5,644 nucleotides of DNA from Planctomycetaceae bacterium (GTDB taxonomy: Bacteria > Planctomycetota > Planctomycetia > Pirellulales > UBA1268), in contig CANHYS010000183.1 in the NCBI GenBank assembly GCA_947464585.1, positions 1 to 5,644 of the forward strand, written 5' to 3'. The translations under genes were made by a program, and so were the position numbers. Below, piece after piece: positions 1 through 4,556 of the stretch (within the stretch, counting starts at the first letter, position 1; every line of letters starts with the position of its first letter). The notes below the pieces were generated by a model. It had not been told where the DNA came from and did no database searches. It saw nothing but the letters and a program-made list of their open reading frames with translations.

Positions 1-2833
1 CGGCCGGGTGCTTGCCCCGGCTGCTGGTCGTCTCGCCATTGGTGCGGGCTTTTCCTTGCCCATCGGCCAGCCCGCGCGCCGTCGTGGCGGCGGGCTTGCG
101 CTCTGTTTCCGTATCGTCGCCCGAGGAGGCTTCCTCGCTCCCGGCAGCCGCATACCCTCCACCCGGCCGGTTCGCCTCCCGATAGCCGGCGATGAACTCC
201 GTGCCCATCCAGCGGAAGAGGTAGTCGACCAGGCTCTTGGCCACCGGAATATCGGGGTTCTTCGTGTAGCCCCACGGCTCGAAGCGGGTGTGCGAGAACT
301 TCTTCACATACACCTCCAGCGGCACGCCGTACTGCAGGCTCATCGAGACCGAGGTGCCGAAGGCGTCCATCAGGCCGCCAATCGTGCTGCCTTCCTTCGC
401 CATCGTGATGAACAGCTCACCCGGCCGGCCATCGTCGTAGAGACCGACCGTGATGTAGCCCTCGTGGCCGCCCACGTTGAACTTGTGGGTGACGCTCCGC
501 CGCGTGTCAGGCAGCCGCTCCCGCCGTGGCGAGGCAGTCGCCTTGGCCGCTGTCTTGTCGGCCGTCTTGTCACTTTCGGTGCTCGTGTTGAGCGGCTGGC
601 TCTCCTTGGAGCCGTCGCGGTAGATCGCCAGGGCCTTGAGGCCCTGCCGCCAGCCCTCCATGTAGGCGCCGGCGATGTCGGCCGGCGTCGTTTCCCGGGG
701 CATGTTCACCGTCTTGGAGATGGCACCGGAGATGAAGGGCTGTGCCGCCGCCATCATCTTCACATGGGCCTCCCAGGCGATGCTGCGAACGCCCAGCCGC
801 GGCTTGAACGCACAATCAAACACCGACAGGTGCTGCTCCTTGAGGCCCGGGGCACCCTCGATCGTGTCGTTCTTGTCGACGAACGACAGGATCCCCTCGA
901 CTGCCGGACCGTCGTAGCCGAGCGTGCGAAGCGCCAGCGGCACCGTCTGGTTGACGATCTTGAGCATGCCGCCGCCGGCCAGCTGCTTGTATTTCACCAG
1001 CGCGATGTCGGGCTCGACACCGGTTGTGTCGCAGTCCATCAGGAACGAGATCGTACCGGTCGGGGCCAGCACGGTTGCCTGAGCGTTGCGGTAGCCGTGG
1101 CTCCGCCCGCCGGCCAGCACCTCGTCCCAGATCCTCCGGGCGGCATCGCGGAGATACTGCGGGCACGAGACGTCGATGGTGTCGACGGCCGTGCGGTGCA
1201 TCTGCATCACGTTCAGCATCGGCTCGCGGTTGGCGGCGAAGCCCTCGAACGGCCCGACGGCGGCGGCCAATTCCGCACTCGTCCGGTTGGCCGAGCCATG
1301 CAGGATCGCCGTGATCGCCCCACACAATCCCCGGCCGGCATCGCTGTCGTAGGCCAGGCCATCAGCCATCAGCAGGCTGCCGAGGTTTGAGTAGCCCAGG
1401 CCCAGCGGGCGGAAGAGGTGGCTGTTGCGGGCGATTCGCGCGGTCGGGTAGCTGGCATGGTCGACCAGGATCTCCTGGGCGACAAAGAAGATCCGGCAGG
1501 CCGCGGCAAACCGCTCGACGTCGAACACACCGTCTGGCTTGCGGAACTTCATCAGGTTGATGCTGGCCAGATTGCAGGCCGTGTCGTCCAGGAACATGTA
1601 TTCGGAGCACGGGTTGCTGGCGTTGATCCGGCCCGAGTTGGGGCAGGTGTGCCAGCGGTTGATCGTCGTGTCGTATTGCACGCCGGGATCGCCGCACTGC
1701 CAGGCGCACTCGCTCATCCGCTTCATCACGTCGCGGGCCTTGAAGCTGGGGCCGGCCTTCGATGGGTCGGTCACCCAGCGGGTGGTCCAGGTGTCGTCGC
1801 GGTCGGCGGCCTCCATGAAGTCGTCGGTGAGCCGGACGGAGAGGTTCGCGTTCTGGAAGAGGATCGAGCTGTAGGCTTCACCGTTGAAGTTTGAGTCGTA
1901 GCCCCCCTTCTCGATGAGGACGCGGGCCTTGTTCTCTTCCTTCGCCTTGCACTCGATGAATTCCATGATGTCGGGATGCGTCACCTTCAGCGACTGCATC
2001 TTGGCGGCACGGCGGGTCTTGCCGCCGCTCTTCACCACCGCGGCCACCTGGTCGTAGACCCGCATGAAAGAGAGCGGGCCGGAGGGCTTGCCGCCACCGG
2101 CGAGCTTCTCCCGCTGACTGCGGAGCGTGGAGAGGTCGGTGCCGGTGCCGGAGCCGAACTTGAAGAGCATGGCCTCGCTCCGCGCGAGCTCCATGATGTC
2201 TTCCATGTTGTCCTTGACGCTCTGGATGAAGCAGGCACTGCCCTGGGGATACTCGTAGGGGTTGTCGGGTATCACGACATCGCGCTTGGCTTCGTCCCAC
2301 CGCCAGTTGCAGGGGGCGCCCTTCACCCCGTACTGATGGAACAGACCGACATTGAACCAGACAGGCGAATTGAACGCACCGTGCTGGTGCACGCAGAGCC
2401 AGGAGAGGTCGCGGTAGAAGTTCTCGCCGTCTTGCTGTGTCTTGAAGTAGCCGTCGGCGATGCCCCAGTCGGCAATCGTGCGGGCGACGCGGTGCACGAG
2501 CTGTTTCACCGAGTGCTCGCGCTCGGGCGTGTGGATTTCACCGTAAAAATACTTGCTGACCACGACGTTGGTCGCCAACTGGCTCCAGGCGGCGGGAATC
2601 TCACACGCCGGCTGCTCGAAGAGCACCTTGCCGTCCTCTCCCTTGATGGCGGCCGTGCGGAGCTCCCATTCGGTGGTGTCGAACGGGCTTTCGGCGTCGA
2701 GGGGGCAGAAGGTGGGGTGCATCTCCAGGGGCGTACGACCCTCCTGCCGCCCGTCATGAGATGGGTCGGACCGAAGCTGTCCGGTGGCGGTGGCGGAACC
2801 GGCGAGCGTGGCGGAGGCGTCGAATGCGGCCAT
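1..2833 (-). CDS. nrdJ: Adenosylcobalamin-dependent class II ribonucleotide reductase, 3'-truncated by window edge
   Basis: Reduces ribonucleotides to deoxyribonucleotides in the cytoplasm, using a thiyl radical generated from adenosylcobalamin, so no oxygen or second subunit is needed. One open frame gives 944 codons with no stop. Visible parts: family-typical N-terminal domain; QGSACF with first redox cysteine C201; FGSGTGTDLSTL from F226; active-site NPCSE with N407, radical cysteine C409 and E411; second redox cysteine C420 in TACNLASINL; phosphate-loop LAPTGTIS at 589-596; charged linker about 743-780; TSCPD domain about 781-886; disordered Ser/Thr/Gly/Lys-rich tail 887-944. The C409-C420 spacing of 11 matches class II enzymes. 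The class I C-terminal Tyr pair is not seen. The zinc-ribbon/redox Cys tail expected of this subfamily would lie beyond base 1. ATG at 2833 is chosen because AGGAG (2844-2848) lies 10 bases upstream. The first 37 residues are low-complexity, and the next Met (M38) has no well-spaced ribosome site. Divergent from the pfpI-like gene. Confidence 0.95.
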   Translation of the reverse strand, partial: MAAFDASATLAGSATATGQLRSDPSHDGRQEGRTPLEMHPTFCPLDAESPFDTTEWELRTAAIKGEDGKVLFEQPACEIPAAWSQLATNVVVSKYFYGEIHTPEREHSVKQLVHRVARTIADWGIADGYFKTQQDGENFYRDLSWLCVHQHGAFNSPVWFNVGLFHQYGVKGAPCNWRWDEAKRDVVIPDNPYEYPQGSACFIQSVKDNMEDIMELARSEAMLFKFGSGTGTDLSTLRSQREKLAGGGKPSGPLSFMRVYDQVAAVVKSGGKTRRAAKMQSLKVTHPDIMEFIECKAKEENKARVLIEKGGYDSNFNGEAYSSILFQNANLSVRLTDDFMEAADRDDTWTTRWVTDPSKAGPSFKARDVMKRMSECAWQCGDPGVQYDTTINRWHTCPNSGRINASNPCSEYMFLDDTACNLASINLMKFRKPDGVFDVERFAAACRIFFVAQEILVDHASYPTARIARNSHLFRPLGLGYSNLGSLLMADGLAYDSDAGRGLCGAITAILHGSANRTSAELAAAVGPFEGFAANREPMLNVMQMHRTAVDTIDVSCPQYLRDAARRIWDEVLAGGRSHGYRNAQATVLAPTGTISFLMDCDTTGVEPDIALVKYKQLAGGGMLKIVNQTVPLALRTLGYDGPAVEGILSFVDKNDTIEGAPGLKEQHLSVFDCAFKPRLGVRSIAWEAHVKMMAAAQPFISGAISKTVNMPRETTPADIAGAYMEGWRQGLKALAIYRDGSKESQPLNTSTESDKTADKTAAKATASPRRERLPDTRRSVTHKFNVGGHEGYITVGLYDDGRPGELFITMAKEGSTIGGLMDAFGTSVSMSLQYGVPLEVYVKKFSHTRFEPWGYTKNPDIPVAKSLVDYLFRWMGTEFIAGYREANRPGGGYAAAGSEEASSGDDTETERKPAATTARGLADGQGKARTNGETTSSRGKHPA

Positions 2834-2870
2834 TGGAAAGGGGCTCCTGACGAGAAATGGGGACAGGTGT

Positions 2871-2903
2871 CTAAAGTATACTTCCGTATAGATAACTTAC
2901 CAG
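2871..2903 (-). promoter_or_regulatory. AT-rich island with palindrome and promoter-like -10, close to nrdJ
   Basis: A conspicuous AT-rich patch in GC-rich surroundings, 38 bases upstream of the nrdJ start. It holds the perfect palindrome AAGTATACTT (2874-2883) and, on the minus strand, TATACT (2875-2880, 5/6 to a -10 box) with a poor -35 CTGGTA (2898-2903, 3/6) at 17 bases. If used, it would start a transcript with a leader of about 35 nucleotides carrying the AGGAG ribosome site. The arms AAGTATAC and GTAT...ACTT also form an imperfect, interrupted inverted repeat. It could instead be a repressor operator or an unstructured ribosome-entry region. Confidence 0.3.
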
Positions 2904-2917
2904 CCAGTATCGGCCGG
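2900..2917 (-). other. Stem-loop in the nrdJ leader, proximal
   Basis: On the minus strand CCGGCC and GGCTGG pair through six positions (five Watson-Crick, one G-U) around the six-base loop GATACT. It sits directly upstream of the AT-rich island and about 67 bases before the nrdJ ATG. No U-run follows, so it is not an intrinsic terminator. Structure is seen; function is unknown. Confidence 0.4.
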
Positions 2918-2943
2918 CAGCGGGGCGATTCTGAACCGATCAA

Positions 2944-2969
2944 CCGGTGAGCAGGCCCCGGCTTACCGG
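2944..2969 (-). other. Stem-loop in the nrdJ leader, distal
   Basis: Minus-strand CCGGTAAGC and GCTCACCGG form a nine-position stem with one A-C mismatch around the eight-base loop CGGGGCCT. On the plus strand the mismatch becomes a G-U pair. It lies in the predicted long nrdJ leader. No U-tract follows. Possible roles are mRNA protection, attenuation or protein binding; none is shown by the sequence. Confidence 0.4.
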
Positions 2970-3067
2970 ACGGGGATCGCGACGACGAGAAAGCAGGTCC
3001 TTCTGCATGCTATCGCAAGATGTAGTGGTAGGGACGGTGGCGACCACTTCCTGTGGGCCGGGGCGTG

Positions 3068-3095
3068 AATATAGTGTGAGCGTTTTGGGCGTCAA
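3068..3095 (-). promoter_or_regulatory. Sigma70-like promoter for nrdJ with A-tract upstream
   Basis: Read on the minus strand, TTGACG (3090-3095, 5/6 to consensus) and TATATT (3068-3073, 5/6) are separated by 16 bases. An uninterrupted A8 tract (plus-strand T8, 3101-3108) begins five bases upstream of the -35 box, where an UP element contacting RNA polymerase alpha would sit. Initiation near 3061 would give a leader of roughly 225-230 nucleotides before the nrdJ ATG, long enough for RNA-level control. The -10 box also overlaps ACACTATAT (3069-3077), which resembles half of an NrdR box. Seen: the boxes and spacing. Inferred: that they drive nrdJ. Confidence 0.6.
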
Positions 3096-3103
3096 GCGAC
3101 TTT

Positions 3104-3131
3104 TTTTTGGGGGTGCGATTGCCCCCAAAAA
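3104..3131. repeat. Perfect 10-bp inverted repeat, upstream of the nrdJ promoter
   Basis: TTTTTGGGGG (3104-3113) and CCCCCAAAAA (3122-3131) are exact inverted copies around the eight-base spacer TGCGATTG. The repeat begins immediately upstream of the nrdJ -35 region and shares the T8/A8 tract. The right arm can instead pair in a smaller hairpin: GCCCC (3121-3125) with GGGGC (3133-3137), followed by TTTT (3138-3141). The two folds are mutually exclusive. It may be an operator for a dimeric regulator or a hairpin. No gene upstream on either strand needs a terminator here. Confidence 0.55.
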
Positions 3132-3176
3132 TGGGGCTTTTGTGACCGCCGAAACCCCACCAGGCAAAATAGCGAG

Positions 3177-3199
3177 AACCACCCACAGTGGGGGTGGTT
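3177..3199. repeat. Perfect 8-bp inverted repeat
   Basis: AACCACCC (3177-3184) and GGGTGGTT (3192-3199) are exact inverted copies around the spacer ACAGTGG. It lies about 80 bases upstream of the nrdJ -35 box and 160 bases upstream of the pfpI-like start. No T-run follows on either strand, which argues against a terminator. A binding site for a dimeric regulator shared by the divergent genes is one possibility. Confidence 0.45.
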
Positions 3200-3296
3200 G
3201 TGAGGCGGCGGAACAGGATCGCTCCGGCCCCTGGCCATGCTGGTAGGCAGACAGGGGAGTGGCTGGCCCGGACGCCCCGCCGCAGGTGGACTCCGC

Positions 3297-3302
3297 TAGA
3301 CT
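3297..3302 (+). promoter_or_regulatory. Candidate -10 box for the pfpI-like gene
   Basis: TAGACT matches TATAAT at four of six positions and lies 57 bases before the ATG, allowing a leader of about 50 nucleotides that includes the ribosome site. No recognisable -35 hexamer is found at 16-18 bases upstream, so this is tentative. It resembles the TAGAAT box before the fur-family gene downstream. Confidence 0.25.
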
Positions 3303-3359
3303 TCGCCCGCACCGCTCACCGCCACTCCACACCCCTTCCTTTCAAGAGGAGATCCCATC

Positions 3360-3917
3360 ATGAATCCCCGCAGCATTGCCCCGCGGTCGCTCGATGGCGG
3401 CCGTATTCTCGTGCTCGTCGGTGACGACTATGAGGATCTGGAACTCTGGTATCCCAAACTCCGCCTGGAGGAGGCAGGGGGCCACGTCACCGTGGCCGGC
3501 TCGCTACAGGGCCGCACGTATGTGGGAAAAAACGGCTATCCGTGCACGAGCGACGCGGCGATCAGTGACATGGAAGCGAGCGACTTTCAGGGGGTCGTGC
3601 TCCCCGGCGGCTGGATGCCCGACAAGCTCCGTCGCGACGAGAAGGTGCTCGACCTCGTGCGGGAGTTTGCCGCCCACGGCAAGCTCGTGGCGGCGATCTG
3701 CCACGGCGGCTGGATTGCCATTTCGGCGGGTGTGTATCGCGGCGTGAGGGTGACCGGCAGCCCCGGAATCAAGGACGACCTGATGAATGCCGGCGCGATC
3801 TGGGAGGATTCGCCGGTGGTCGTCGACCGCCACTTTGTTTCCAGTCGCAAACCGGCCGACCTGCCGGCTTTTATGGCGGCGATCGTGGAGCACTTGGCGG
3901 CGGTGGCCGTGGTATAG
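3360..3917 (+). CDS. DJ-1/PfpI family protein (class I glutamine amidotransferase-like fold)
   Basis: A 185-residue protein of the usual single-domain PfpI length, with no signal peptide or membrane segment, so cytoplasmic. Seen in order: beta-strand RILVLVGDDYEDLELWYP with the conserved acidic E25; GVVLPGGWMPDKLR at about 78-91, the oxyanion-side glycine loop; and the nucleophile elbow AAICHGGW with C114 and H115, the family's catalytic pair. Family members are described as proteases, glyoxalase/deglycase-like enzymes or oxidative and carbonyl stress proteins; the substrate cannot be read from sequence. ATG at 3360 is supported by AGAGGAG (3345-3351) eight bases upstream. The gene is divergent from nrdJ and 26 bases upstream of the fur-family gene. 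The stop is TAG. Confidence is high for family and low for reaction. Confidence 0.9.
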   Translation: MNPRSIAPRSLDGGRILVLVGDDYEDLELWYPKLRLEEAGGHVTVAGSLQGRTYVGKNGYPCTSDAAISDMEASDFQGVVLPGGWMPDKLRRDEKVLDLVREFAAHGKLVAAICHGGWIAISAGVYRGVRVTGSPGIKDDLMNAGAIWEDSPVVVDRHFVSSRKPADLPAFMAAIVEHLAAVAVV

Positions 3918-3931
3918 CCGCATGGGCACGG

Positions 3932-3937
3932 TAGAAT
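3932..3937 (+). promoter_or_regulatory. TAGAAT -10 box immediately before the fur-family GTG start
   Basis: TAGAAT matches TATAAT at five of six positions and ends six bases before the GTG at 3944. Transcription starting about seven bases downstream would begin at or next to the start codon, giving a leaderless mRNA. The same TAG is an in-frame stop, so no start upstream of it is possible. No good -35 box is visible 16-18 bases upstream. Alternatively the gene is only read through from the pfpI-like gene. Confidence 0.4.
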
Positions 3938-3943
3938 AGGGTT

Positions 3944-4468
3944 GTGAGCAAACCTGAAGCCGGATCGATTGACGCCCTGAAGAGCCTCGTCCGCGGGGCG
4001 GGGTTGCGGTGTACTGCAGCCCGGCTGGCGGTGTTGGAACACATGCTCACCGCCCCAGGGCCCCAGACGCACGCGGAGGTGTCGGCGACGCTCGACCATC
4101 GCGGCTTCGACCGGGCGACCATCTACCGCAATCTCACCGAACTCACCGAGGCGAAGCTCGTCACGCGGGTCGACCTGGGAGACCACGTCTGGCGGTTCGA
4201 GGCGAAGCGCCACGGAGGTGGCGATGGCCATGGCCACGGCGGTGATCATCCGCACTTCGTCTGCACCAGCTGTGGCGAGGTGTCGTGTCTGGATGACGTG
4301 AATGTCGCGATCACCCAGCGGCCCGGGGCGAAGAAGCCGGCTGCTGCTGAGAGCGGCACCTCGGGAACGAAGCCGGTGAAAAAGTCGGCGCCAGGTGCCG
4401 GCAAGCGGCAGGGGATTCCCGCGGTGACCGAGGTGCTGCTCAAGGGCACCTGCGGCAACTGCGAGTGA
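3944..4468 (+). CDS. Fur-family metal-dependent transcriptional regulator with unusual insertion
   Basis: A 174-residue Fur superfamily repressor; typical members are about 140-150. The winged helix spans about 10-80, with recognition-helix motif DRATIYRNLTEL at 56-67. The hinge/metal region includes H81 and E86, then a His-rich loop with H90, H96, H98, H102 and H104. The structural zinc site is C107-x-x-C110 plus C170-x-x-C173 at the extreme C terminus. The two Cys pairs are 63 residues apart, against 40 in Bacillus PerR; the extra residues are a Lys/Ala/Pro/Gly-rich stretch at about 128-158. The His expected just before the final strand appears absent (TEVLLKG). Fur, Zur and PerR subtypes cannot be separated here. 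GTG is forced by an in-frame TAG at 3932, and no spaced Shine-Dalgarno sequence is present. It sits 26 bases after the pfpI-like gene, possibly as an operon or leaderless. Confidence 0.9.
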   Translation: MSKPEAGSIDALKSLVRGAGLRCTAARLAVLEHMLTAPGPQTHAEVSATLDHRGFDRATIYRNLTELTEAKLVTRVDLGDHVWRFEAKRHGGGDGHGHGGDHPHFVCTSCGEVSCLDDVNVAITQRPGAKKPAAAESGTSGTKPVKKSAPGAGKRQGIPAVTEVLLKGTCGNCE

Positions 4469-4500
4469 GCGTGGCCCTTGCGAAGCAGGTCGTCGGGGGC

Positions 4501-4541
4501 GAGGATGCGCGGACTCAAACGCCGGCCTTCCCATCCTTTTT
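4501..4541 (+). terminator. Weak intrinsic-terminator-like element after the fur-family gene
   Basis: GAGGATG (4501-4507) pairs with CATCCTT (4532-4538), six Watson-Crick pairs plus one G-U, and the right arm runs into a T5 tract (4537-4541). The intervening 24 bases contain a small inner CGG/CCG pairing. The loop is large and the stem short, so efficiency would be low. It ends 15 bases before the next ATG, so it could equally be leader structure of the GHKL gene. Tentative. Confidence 0.25.
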
Positions 4542-4556
4542 CTGACGTGCCCGCCC

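Larger units (their letters stand above)
2834..3359. other. Divergent intergenic regulatory region between nrdJ and the pfpI-like gene
   Basis: A 526-base stretch with no believable gene. Short open frames here on both strands have no homologous motifs, no ribosome sites and Pro/Arg/Ser-rich content typical of GC-rich noncoding DNA. It contains the nrdJ promoter candidate at 3068-3095, a T8 tract (A8 on the minus strand) at 3101-3108, inverted repeats at 3104-3131 and 3177-3199, leader stem-loops at 2944-2969 and 2900-2917, and an AT-rich island at 2871-2900. Bases 3200-3359 are the upstream side of the pfpI-like gene and show little beyond a TAGACT box. I checked for a cobalamin riboswitch and did not see its conserved boxes. 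Confidence 0.8.

Noticed and set aside
8..1390. Long plus-strand open frame (460 codons) antisense to nrdJ
   Set aside because: Arg/Ala/His/Val-rich translation without motifs. It is the mirror of a GC-rich coding strand whose minus frame encodes all the NrdJ catalytic motifs.
1..2833. A frameshift or broken nrdJ
   Set aside because: The frame positions of C201, F226, N407, C409, C420, L589 and Y884 are all consistent with a single uninterrupted reading frame from 2833 to the window edge.
2506..2943. Minus-strand open frame starting upstream of nrdJ
   Set aside because: Wrong frame: Pro/Ser/Arg-rich with no conserved motif, whereas the frame from ATG 2833 continues into NrdJ.
1976..2950. 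Plus-strand open frame (324 codons) antisense to the nrdJ 5' half
   Set aside because: No family motif or ribosome site, and it runs through the AT-rich regulatory island. It is a shadow of nrdJ.
2940..3332. Small intergenic open frames on both strands (2940-3332 -, 2947-3246 +, 3010-3312 -)
   Set aside because: Low-complexity translations, no ribosome sites, mutual overlap, and they span promoter and inverted-repeat elements.
2834..3359. Cobalamin riboswitch upstream of nrdJ
   Set aside because: I searched the minus strand for the B12 box and the GCCACTG-type core. Only a fragmentary AGCCACT occurs near 3258-3266, upstream of the promoter and without supporting elements.
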